60,217 nt of DNA, taken from the NCBI RefSeq assembly GCF_000426705.1, contig NZ_KE384559.1:1-60217 (forward strand). The letters are read 5' to 3'. The DNA comes from Spirochaeta cellobiosiphila DSM 17781 (lineage in GTDB: Bacteria; Spirochaetota; Spirochaetia; DSM-17781). Shown in pieces: positions 1 through 7,675 of the stretch (the first letter of the stretch is position 1; every line of letters begins with the position of its first letter). Position numbers and translations under genes: made by a program. The notes below the pieces were generated by a model that was given only the letters and a program-made list of their open reading frames with translations, was not told the origin of the DNA and did no database searches.

Positions 1-424
1 TCCCTTCATCATCTGTTTGATAGAGGTATTTTAGGTTCTGCTCATCAATGGTGCTTAGCAAAGATCCTAATTCAGGCCCATTTAGATTAAGAAAAAACTG
101 TTTTGACAAATACTTTATAAGACGTTCTTCAACTATCTCATTTAGATTTTGCTCAAGCGCGTTCTTTTCTCCCTCAATATCAAGGTCTTCCCCTTGAACT
201 ACTGTTAATTCCTGTTCCCATTTTGCGACAACCGCTTCAACTCCATACTCGGCTAAGCGAAACCAATCATCTTGTGTCTGTTGTTGATCGGCTTTGTCCA
301 AATACACTTCTAATAAAGAGGAGTCATAGTTTTGTGAAAGGTCATATTGGCTTTGTCCATATATTGAGTTTACACTTATGATTAACAGGATTATAAATAG
401 GAGAATTGAACTTTTCTTTTTCAT
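1..424 (-). CDS. secreted protein of unknown function, N-terminal part only
   Basis: The minus-strand frame is open from an ATG at 424 to the window edge (about 141 codons), so the 3' end lies outside the window. The N-terminus is a clear signal peptide: MKKKSS followed by a run of Ile, Leu and Val and a small-residue region ending near SVNSIYGQ, so the product should be exported to the periplasm or outer membrane. The rest of the visible part is hydrophilic and acidic (for example KWEQELTVVQGEDLDIEGEK) and looks helical. I do not recognise the family. It is transcribed divergently from the export operon that begins at 739, with an AT-rich gap between. Confidence is for a real gene, not for a function. 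Confidence 0.75.
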   Translation of the reverse strand, partial: MKKKSSILLFIILLIISVNSIYGQSQYDLSQNYDSSLLEVYLDKADQQQTQDDWFRLAEYGVEAVVAKWEQELTVVQGEDLDIEGEKNALEQNLNEIVEERLIKYLSKQFFLNLNGPELGSLLSTIDEQNLKYLYQTDDEG

Positions 425-738
425 TTGTTGCCCTTTTTACAAATCAATTTATATTGTTATATAATTAGTTACCATAATAAACTTAATCCAAAGACTCAAT
501 CAAGAGATATAATTGCACGATCTTAAAAAACATTATGTATTCCCACAAAAAGAAATACTATCCACAATAGACTATTGACAATTCATATTATGTGTATGCT
601 AAATTAAGTAGCTTTTATTTATGTAAACTAAATTATTTAATTATGAATTAATAATCTGAGCACAACTAAATTCCTTACTAATTATTCTATAGCATTGTTG
701 CTGAGGTTTTGTTTATAAAAAAAGGGAGTCATATTAAA
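425..738. other. AT-rich intergenic region between divergent transcription units
   Basis: About 314 bp with no credible gene, very AT-rich, separating the minus-strand secreted protein from the export operon. It must hold promoters for both directions. A good -35 hexamer TTGACA lies at 575-580 on the plus strand, but the best -10 behind it (TAAATT at 600-605) is 19 bp away, so the match is only fair. No RNA family, tRNA or convincing operator was recognised. Confidence 0.5.
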
Positions 739-1419
739 ATGATCTCAAAAAAAAAATGGATATTCATACTAGCAATTAGTTCACTTGTATTTATAGTCTT
801 GGGAACAATCCTGTTATTATCTTCTCCTCAAGTAAAACAAGAAGATATAAGTCATTACTTTGAAGCAAAGAAAAGCTATACGATAGGTGATTTATCAGGT
901 TCTATTAAAACGTTGGAAGTACTTAATAAAAAAAGCCCCCATTTCTATCAAGCAAAGTTTCTTTTGGGCAAATGTTACTATATGACAGACCAGTATGAGA
1001 AATCAGAAAAAATTTTAACCAAACTAATGAAGGATAATCCTTCCTATTTGGAAGCAGGAGTTTGGTTATCTAGAACTTATATCCAATTAAATCAGATTGA
1101 TGAGGCTCAAAAGGAAGCAGAGAACCTATTATCATATAATTCCGATGACCCTAGACTTCTAGGTCTGATGGGGAATATTCTAGAGAAAAAAGGAGATCTG
1201 CATAAAGCCATCGATTATTATCAAAGAGCCACATTGTATGAAGAAGAATTAGCTAAAAACAGATTATATCTTAGTCAGATATATTCACGACTAGGTGTTT
1301 ATGATAAATCCTTATCAGAGTTAAAAAAAGCGAAGTCATTACTTGAGAATGATAGTCCCTTAAATAAACCAATAAAAGTTCTTCAAAATAAATTAACTTC
1401 AGTTCTGGAGAGTGAATAG
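739..1419 (+). CDS. membrane-anchored TPR protein, first gene of RND export operon
   Basis: A 226-residue protein with an N-terminal membrane anchor (residues about 6-29, WIFILAISSLVFIVLGTILL) followed by helical repeats that fit tetratricopeptide repeats, e.g. the segment with LGKCYYMTDQYEKSEKIL and the later GDLHKAIDYYQRAT. The anchor has no clear cleavage site, so the TPR part is probably periplasmic and tethered to the inner membrane. I start it at the ATG at 739, because AAAGGGAG at 721-728 lies 10 bases upstream; a start at 709 would put that site inside the gene. It is the first gene of a tightly spaced operon with TolC, adaptor and RND genes, so a scaffold role for the pump is an inference. 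Confidence 0.75.
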   Translation: MISKKKWIFILAISSLVFIVLGTILLLSSPQVKQEDISHYFEAKKSYTIGDLSGSIKTLEVLNKKSPHFYQAKFLLGKCYYMTDQYEKSEKILTKLMKDNPSYLEAGVWLSRTYIQLNQIDEAQKEAENLLSYNSDDPRLLGLMGNILEKKGDLHKAIDYYQRATLYEEELAKNRLYLSQIYSRLGVYDKSLSELKKAKSLLENDSPLNKPIKVLQNKLTSVLESE

Positions 1420-1420
1420 A

Positions 1421-1918
1421 ATGGTAAAAATTATAAGAAGTATAATATTATTATTAGTTACATCATCTGCTTTTACCGGTTGTATGTTTTTTTTACCAAA
1501 TGTAAGTATTAGTAGTTATTATCCCAAACAACTGGACAATTCAATCAGACTAGGAACTATTCTTATTGAACCTAGCCATACACAAACAGAGGTAATGAAA
1601 GATCTACCCGATGTTATAAAATCTGTAGCAAGTCAGAATGAATTAACTGTAAATTCTGAAGTTATATCTGATTTAGTTATGAATGTGTCCCTATATCGGA
1701 AACCTTATTATAAGAAATTCAAGCAATATGAATCTGTAACAGTGATTGTAGATATCGTAAAAGATTCTACTGAAGTGGCTAGTGTCATATATACTGACGA
1801 TATAACCACACCACTTGAATCCTTTTCACAAATATATCGAATTTTTGACATACTCATGAAAGAACTCAATAATGAATTTCTGAGAATACAAAAAGAAATA
1901 GAAAAAGGTAAAATATAA
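1421..1918 (+). CDS. small predicted lipoprotein in RND export operon
   Basis: Product of about 165 residues. The N-terminus MVKIIRSIILLLVTSSAFTGC has a lipobox-like AFTGC, so it is a predicted lipoprotein. The mature part is about 145 residues of mixed beta and alpha character and I recognise no family, although the size and position suggest a periplasmic or outer-membrane accessory component. The start at 1421 is chosen because GGAG at 1407-1410 is 10 bases upstream; a GTG at 1412 is too close to that site. It follows the TPR gene by one base and precedes the TolC-like gene by one base, so co-translation is likely. Confidence 0.65.
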   Translation: MVKIIRSIILLLVTSSAFTGCMFFLPNVSISSYYPKQLDNSIRLGTILIEPSHTQTEVMKDLPDVIKSVASQNELTVNSEVISDLVMNVSLYRKPYYKKFKQYESVTVIVDIVKDSTEVASVIYTDDITTPLESFSQIYRIFDILMKELNNEFLRIQKEIEKGKI

Positions 1919-1919
1919 A

Positions 1920-3293
1920 ATGAAAAGGCCCATAGGGCTTGTATGTCTCATATTCATATCGGTTAGTCTTTTCCCTCTAGAAGTTACACTGGATGAATCT
2001 GAGGCAATGGCTCTCAATAACTCACAAGAACTAAAGAATCAGCAAAGTTCAATGGAGATCTCCCATTTTTCATATCAATTGGGTATTAGAAATTTTTTCC
2101 CACAATTCTCATTTACCTATAGTAATAGTAGACAGACTCGGTACAACTCAACGGATTCTGACAGTATTCAACTAGGCGTAAACATAGATCAACCAATCTT
2201 TGATGGAGGAAGAACCCTAATCCAACGTGAATTAACAGGGATTCAGCTAAATTTACAATCAGCCAATTTAGAAAAGCAAAGAGATTCCATTAGAAATAGT
2301 GTATGGCAGCTATACCATCAGGTATATATAACACGACAAAAGTTAGACTTACAAAGAGAGTTATATAAAATTAGTGAAGAACAACTTGATATAACACAAA
2401 AAAAATATGATATCGGTAGTATTACAGAAATTGATCTCGTTGAATCTAAAATTGAAGTACAAAGCCTAGAGATAGATATTGTAGCAACAGAAAACCAATA
2501 TCATAGTTTACTATCCCAACTGAATAGCCTATTAGGTCTACCAGTAGAAACGGAATTGGTTTTATTTTCATCAATTGATACTGAATATACAGGGATATCT
2601 CTTAGTATTGATGATAAAGACTATTACTACAATATTGCATTATCCCGGAATTTAGATATCAAAAGTGCACGAGTCGAAACCACCCAAGCAAAAGCACAAT
2701 ATGATATAGCTACACGATCCCTAATTCCTACAATTTCACTAGAAGGTGGTGTGAATTTCTCCGGAGAACAATTCCCCTTACAAACTCCTTCCTATAATGC
2801 AAAATTAAATATTCAATTTCCATTTAAAGCCGTTCCTGTTACTACTAGTGTAGCTTTTAGTTCAACCCCAAAGGTCGAATATTCTTCAAGTAATAGTTAC
2901 TCAGTAACGCCATTAAGCGATATGAGCTTTTTAGTTGATAAGAAATCAGCAGCTATTCAACTTACCTCATCAATGCAAAAGGAACAGGATACTCAAAATA
3001 ACCTTATTTTTAATATTGAAGAACAGTTAAAGGACCTTAAACAAAAAAGGTCATCCATAATTCTGAATAGAAAAGCTTTATCCTTACAAAAACAAAAACA
3101 GGATATTTTGGCTGTAAAATATAAACTTGGTGAAGTTAAAGAGCTTGATTTACTTAAAAGTAATATTGATTACTATAATCAAGAGATTGCAATATGGCAA
3201 AGCATACTAGAACTTATCTTAAGTGAAAGGGCTTTTGAGCAATTGTTGGGCTTAGGATTAGGAGAATTATCAAATTTGGGAGTTCAAAAATGA
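1920..3293 (+). CDS. TolC-family outer-membrane efflux channel
   Basis: A 457-residue protein with a signal peptide (MKRPIGLVCLIFISVSLFPLE) and the repeated long-helix organisation of the outer membrane efflux protein (OEP) family. The first half opens with LDESEAMALNNSQELK, typical of the first OEP repeat, and contains the IDQPIFDGGR strand seen in TolC barrels; helices such as ITQKKYDIGSITEIDLVES carry the usual periplasmic coiled-coil pattern. The second half repeats it, with KYKLGEVKELDLLKS. Length is normal for the family. It would form the trimeric outer-membrane duct for the pump encoded downstream. Its stop codon overlaps the ATG of the adaptor gene (ATGA at 3290). Confidence 0.9.
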   Translation: MKRPIGLVCLIFISVSLFPLEVTLDESEAMALNNSQELKNQQSSMEISHFSYQLGIRNFFPQFSFTYSNSRQTRYNSTDSDSIQLGVNIDQPIFDGGRTLIQRELTGIQLNLQSANLEKQRDSIRNSVWQLYHQVYITRQKLDLQRELYKISEEQLDITQKKYDIGSITEIDLVESKIEVQSLEIDIVATENQYHSLLSQLNSLLGLPVETELVLFSSIDTEYTGISLSIDDKDYYYNIALSRNLDIKSARVETTQAKAQYDIATRSLIPTISLEGGVNFSGEQFPLQTPSYNAKLNIQFPFKAVPVTTSVAFSSTPKVEYSSSNSYSVTPLSDMSFLVDKKSAAIQLTSSMQKEQDTQNNLIFNIEEQLKDLKQKRSSIILNRKALSLQKQKQDILAVKYKLGEVKELDLLKSNIDYYNQEIAIWQSILELILSERAFEQLLGLGLGELSNLGVQK

Positions 3294-4633
3294 AAAAAAA
3301 ATGCTTGTATTTTTTTTCTCTCTTAATGTATATATCTTGTTCTGACGCAAATGAAAAAATACCCGATGCCAATACTGTTGTAAAAACTCAGGTCAGTACA
3401 ATTAAGACAGTAGAAAAAGAAATCATTCCTACATTAACCTCTTTTGGCAGTATATCCTTTCGTTCAAAAGCAGATATTACTTCAACAGTAGATGGAACAT
3501 TAACAAAAATCCTTGTTGAAGAAGGAGATGTGGTGAAAAAAGGTCAGCTCCTTGCCACATTATCTAATATTCAACTTAAAATCAGAAAAGACCAAGCCCA
3601 ATCTTCTCTTGAATCAGCAAAATCAGCAGTAGAACTCGCAGAGACGAAGCTCTATGAAGGTAAATTACAAATAGAATCCCGTTTAGTAAGCTTGGAAAAA
3701 TCTCAACTACAGCTCAAGCAAAAGGAAAGAGAGTTCGAGCAAATAGGGAAAAATCTAGCTAATCAAAAAGAACTATTCGCTATTGGGGGAGCAACAGAAG
3801 AAGATATTATCTCATTAGAGCTGAGTTATAGCGCTTCAGAAACTGAACTACTAGGACTTAGAAAGGACTTATCCATACAAATGGTTGGTCTTAGAGATGA
3901 AGACATTCTTAATTATGGGTATTCAGTTCCAGAGGATCAGGATACACGTATTGAAATTCTTAAGGACATTAATACACGTACCTTACTAGCAGAACTTAAT
4001 GTATCTAAATCCCAACTTAATACAGCAAAAACAGAACTACAGTCTGCAATAGAATTAATGCAAGAACTTAATTTGAAAGCTCCAATTGACGGTATTGTCG
4101 GCGCAAAATATTTGGAGTTGGGAGAAAGAGTCAAGGCAGATACAAAGGTATTTACAGTATTCGATTCTACAATGGTTGACATATCTTTTCCAGTACCAGA
4201 AAACAAAGGAATTTTACTAACAAAAGGATTAAAGGTAGAAGCAGTTGTTGATGCACTTGATAACTCGAAATATGAAGCATCTATAAGACAAATATCACCT
4301 ATGATAGATCCCCAGTCCGGTAATATTACGATAAAAGCTTCCCTGTCGAATAGAGAGGGACTCTTCAAACCTGGCATGTTTTCGAGAGTCAAAGTTGAGT
4401 ATGGAAATAAAAGAAAAGCTATCCTCGTTCCTGAATCATCTATTGTACAAAAAAAAGAAAATAATGCTGTGATCTTTTTGACAGTTAATAATCATGTTTT
4501 TAAGAAACAAGTTGTTTTAGGTGAAGAGTTTAATGGGAATATAGAAATTATTGATGGTATAAAGAAAGGAGATCTGATAATTGATAATCCCTCTCCCCTA
4601 TTAAGGGAAGGAGAAGAAGTTGAAATCAATTAA
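3290..4633 (+). CDS. RND efflux periplasmic adaptor (membrane fusion protein), lipoprotein
   Basis: A 447-residue HlyD/AcrA-type adaptor. The N-terminus has a short hydrophobic stretch ending in YISC, a lipobox-like site, so it is probably lipid-anchored. The biotinyl-lipoyl half-motif VEEGDVVKKGQLLATL (about residues 76-91) and its partner LKAPIDGIVGAKYLELGERV (about 261-280) flank a long coiled-coil hairpin, and the C-terminal beta-barrel contains ISPMIDPQSGNITIKASL and LFKPGMFSRV, standard for the family. It would bridge the RND pump and the TolC channel. It overlaps TolC by four bases and the next gene by 14. Confidence 0.92.
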   Translation: MKKKCLYFFSLLMYISCSDANEKIPDANTVVKTQVSTIKTVEKEIIPTLTSFGSISFRSKADITSTVDGTLTKILVEEGDVVKKGQLLATLSNIQLKIRKDQAQSSLESAKSAVELAETKLYEGKLQIESRLVSLEKSQLQLKQKEREFEQIGKNLANQKELFAIGGATEEDIISLELSYSASETELLGLRKDLSIQMVGLRDEDILNYGYSVPEDQDTRIEILKDINTRTLLAELNVSKSQLNTAKTELQSAIELMQELNLKAPIDGIVGAKYLELGERVKADTKVFTVFDSTMVDISFPVPENKGILLTKGLKVEAVVDALDNSKYEASIRQISPMIDPQSGNITIKASLSNREGLFKPGMFSRVKVEYGNKRKAILVPESSIVQKKENNAVIFLTVNNHVFKKQVVLGEEFNGNIEIIDGIKKGDLIIDNPSPLLREGEEVEIN

Positions 4634-6107
4634 TTATCTATTGTTCTTCTCTTTTCTTATTTTACAATCCTGTAATATAATTGATCTAACAGAATTAAAT
4701 GTATCTTATTATCCTTCGGAAAGAGATCAGATTATTAAGGAAGATAGTACTCTATGGGTATCTTTTTCAGAAGAAGTTAACAAGGATGACGCAGAAGAAT
4801 TATTACAACTTGTGGGACCAAACGGTATCATTGAAGGTGATTTTTATTGGACAAACACTAAACTCAATTTCAAACCTTATCAAAGTTTAATTACTGGATA
4901 TAGATACAATTTTAAGTATCAAGGGGAACTAGAGACCTCTTCAGGCCTTAATTTTTCTGTTAATTCCGATATTCCATTCTATGCAGGGACAAATGAATCA
5001 TTACCTGTTTTAATAGACTATTCCCCTTTTTCCGGTGCAATAACTAACGTTTATGAACCAATAAAATTTAAGTTTAGTAAAGCAATGAACACTAAATTGT
5101 TTGAAGAATATTTTTCTGTAAACCCATCTTCTGAATTAGACTTTTCATGGGATGATGATAAGACAACAGTAACTATTAGTCCCAATAAAAAATGGACAAA
5201 TTTAAGTTTACTTGAATGGAAACTTCCAACAAAAATTACAGATTCTACTGGGGAACCATTACCAATAGAATATAGTGATAATTTCTTAATCCAGTTAGAT
5301 ACAACCTCTCCAGAACTTATGTATATAGTGCCATCAATACTCAACACGACGGGACAATATTCTGCACTAACCAATTTATCACTTGAAGATGTTGAGAATA
5401 GTAATGATATTTATATTGAGTTTGATGAGGGCATAGATTTTTCTAGTCTCTCATCTGCTTTTTCTATAACCCCCGATATGGATGGACATATTAAACAACT
5501 TTCGAATTCCAAGTTTGTCTACATTAAAGGGAATGATTTTGAGCCAGACAAAGAATATTCAATTACAATAGAAAAAGGTATGACAGATTTATCTGGCAAC
5601 AAAATACCTGCAGATCTAAACTTTACTTTTAAACCTAATATACCTCCCATCGTTATAGAGGATATAAGTATTATTTACAAAGGTGGGAATATATCTATAT
5701 CTGATGCACAATTCAATTCAACAAAATTAATCCAGATGCCAGCATCTTTTACATATTTTGGGTCAAACGAAAAAGACTATGCGTTGCAATTCGTTATAAC
5801 TATTAACACTAGCTATTTAGAAGAGGAAATCTTAGCAAAACAAAACCTTATACAAACAATAGGCTGCGAGTTAACATTTCCTCAAAGTCAGAGTTATTCA
5901 TCTCCATATCTTTACAATAGTAATTGGAATGCATCTGGGAACAGTATAACTCTAGAGTTTAGAGGTTTTGCTATCGCTACTAATGATGAGCCTATTTACT
6001 ATAAATTTAATATGGCAAGCGGAAGTAGTTCATCTGCAAATAAATCAGGTTCTTATCTTTTAGATGACGTGTACTTTTATTTCAATGCACAGGGAATGAA
6101 CCCATGA
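4620..6107 (+). CDS. lipoprotein with bacterial Ig-like (Big_5/SbsA-type) domains
   Basis: A 495-residue predicted lipoprotein (LFFSFLILQSCN lipobox) with about three tandem Ig-like units, near residues 25-110, 120-215 and 230-330. They show the Big_5 pattern: a 'P..G.....Y..I.F.FSKAMN' strand (PFSGAITNVYEPIKFKFSKA), a 'WDDDKTTVTISPN' strand and 'ITDSTGEPL' or 'MTDLSGNKIP' turns. The C-terminal 150 residues are unlike these and unrecognised. The start is a TTG at 4620, preceded six bases earlier by AGGAG, and lies inside the adaptor gene. Big_5 domains are usually found in surface or periplasmic proteins; their presence between adaptor and pump genes is unusual. Role in export is inferred from position only. 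Confidence 0.8.
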   Translation: MKSINYLLFFSFLILQSCNIIDLTELNVSYYPSERDQIIKEDSTLWVSFSEEVNKDDAEELLQLVGPNGIIEGDFYWTNTKLNFKPYQSLITGYRYNFKYQGELETSSGLNFSVNSDIPFYAGTNESLPVLIDYSPFSGAITNVYEPIKFKFSKAMNTKLFEEYFSVNPSSELDFSWDDDKTTVTISPNKKWTNLSLLEWKLPTKITDSTGEPLPIEYSDNFLIQLDTTSPELMYIVPSILNTTGQYSALTNLSLEDVENSNDIYIEFDEGIDFSSLSSAFSITPDMDGHIKQLSNSKFVYIKGNDFEPDKEYSITIEKGMTDLSGNKIPADLNFTFKPNIPPIVIEDISIIYKGGNISISDAQFNSTKLIQMPASFTYFGSNEKDYALQFVITINTSYLEEEILAKQNLIQTIGCELTFPQSQSYSSPYLYNSNWNASGNSITLEFRGFAIATNDEPIYYKFNMASGSSSSANKSGSYLLDDVYFYFNAQGMNP

Positions 6108-7675
6108 GAAAAATGATAGTCCCTATTATAGCTATCTGCTTTGTTTCTATTATGTCATGTGATCTTTTTAACATGATGAACTCTGAATACTTGGAAGTAA
6201 CCGATTGGTCTCCTAAGCAAACTAGTATTACTGATAATTCTAACATTGATATATATGTAGGTTTTTCAAAAGCACCAAAGAAAACTATAACAGAAGAAGC
6301 GTTTTCACTAACTTATGATGGAATAGAAGTTCCAGGAAGAAAGATTTGGAAAGATGATAAGACACTAAGGTACAACTTATATCATCCTTTAGAGGATGGA
6401 AGAGATTATATTTTGAAGGTATCTACAAATGCAGAGGATAAGGACGGGAATTCATTAAAACAGGACTTCTCTTTTAGGTTTAGTACAAAAATTTCACAAA
6501 ATAGACCTAAAGTGTTAGGAATAAATCCGAGTCCATTTTCAACTGTTAATGATTCATTATCTCCGATAACAATAAGCTTTGACAAAAGTATGAATTATAC
6601 AAGTGTGATAGACAGTTTTAGTATATCACCCAGTGTAAGCGGGTATTTTACTTGGGATAAAAACCAACAAATTTTCACCTTTAACCCAAAGGAAGAATAT
6701 AAATATCAAGAAGAATATACTGTGACTTTAGCCTCTTCTTTGGAAGATAAAGATAAATGGAATATCGGTTATGATTTTACATCATCATTCAATGTTGGGA
6801 TTGACACTATTTATCCTCAGATAAGTGCGGTATCGGATTCAACTAACTCTTTCTTTATGCGGCTAGAGAATGAAGAGGATGACGAATTTACAGTTACAAG
6901 AGATTGGGAAGTAAATCGGGACATATATATTCAATTCACAAAGTCAATGGATCGGAACAAAACCAAAAATTCTTTAGTAATAGAGCCACAGACCGCGTAT
7001 GATATCACTTGGGATCATAATACCAATGGCGATGTCATGATAATAGAATGGAAAGAGCCTTTAAAGTATGGAACTATTTACACTATGAGAATAACAAATT
7101 CTGCCCTTGATATTTACAATAATAGTCTAGTCAAAACAGCTGTTTATAATTTTGAATCTAATGGTCATTCTTCTATACCTCCAGAACTGATAAAACTGGT
7201 TTATATCAAAGAACCGATGACTAATCCTTTTAGAGAAGAAGTACTTTACAATAAAAATACCCCTTCAGAGAATAAAGTTGATTTTATATTCAGTAATAAA
7301 GATGAGATTAATGATGGTTCACCATTAAAAGTCTGTTTTGATTTTTATTTTTCCTTAGCAGATGATGCATACATTAATTTGTTCTCTTTTATGGAAAATT
7401 TTGCAGTATTACCACAAGATAGCGCATTAACATTTACACCAACTAAAGTAATTGCACAAACAGATACTACAGTACCAGATTTTGGAGGAAGTATATCACC
7501 TATACTCACAGACTCAAATGGTACTTATATAATTGCTAGGGTTTATGGCAATATTGATGATTCGGATATTGATGTTGGGATGGTTGACTTCAAGGTGTAT
7601 AAAGATTTTGAAGATACACTTGGTAATAAAATGTCTGAAGATTGGTACTGGCAGGTGTTTGACAAAGATGAATAG
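6104..7675 (+). CDS. second lipoprotein with bacterial Ig-like (Big_5/SbsA-type) domains
   Basis: A 523-residue protein, a diverged relative of the preceding gene. The signal region IIAICFVSIMSCDLF carries a lipobox. Repeated Ig-like units are seen at about residues 30-125, 140-235 and 250-345, with strands such as PSPFSTVNDSLSPITISFDK and 'FTWDKNQQIFTFNPKEEYKY', and turns like 'NAEDKDGNSLK' and 'SALDIYNNSL'. The C-terminal 170 residues are not recognisable. The start overlaps the previous stop (ATGA at 6104), and the next RND gene starts inside its last eight bases. Probably arose by duplication of its neighbour; both are anchored in the envelope and are likely accessory parts of the pump (inference). 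Confidence 0.78.
   Translation: MRKMIVPIIAICFVSIMSCDLFNMMNSEYLEVTDWSPKQTSITDNSNIDIYVGFSKAPKKTITEEAFSLTYDGIEVPGRKIWKDDKTLRYNLYHPLEDGRDYILKVSTNAEDKDGNSLKQDFSFRFSTKISQNRPKVLGINPSPFSTVNDSLSPITISFDKSMNYTSVIDSFSISPSVSGYFTWDKNQQIFTFNPKEEYKYQEEYTVTLASSLEDKDKWNIGYDFTSSFNVGIDTIYPQISAVSDSTNSFFMRLENEEDDEFTVTRDWEVNRDIYIQFTKSMDRNKTKNSLVIEPQTAYDITWDHNTNGDVMIIEWKEPLKYGTIYTMRITNSALDIYNNSLVKTAVYNFESNGHSSIPPELIKLVYIKEPMTNPFREEVLYNKNTPSENKVDFIFSNKDEINDGSPLKVCFDFYFSLADDAYINLFSFMENFAVLPQDSALTFTPTKVIAQTDTTVPDFGGSISPILTDSNGTYIIARVYGNIDDSDIDVGMVDFKVYKDFEDTLGNKMSEDWYWQVFDKDE

Noticed and set aside
3937-4392. 151-codon minus-strand frame inside the adaptor gene
   Set aside because: Antisense shadow; the plus strand encodes a normal adaptor domain.
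7533-7667. 45-residue N-terminal extension of RND subunit 1
   Set aside because: Overlaps 143 bases of the previous gene, and the family start fits ATG 7668.
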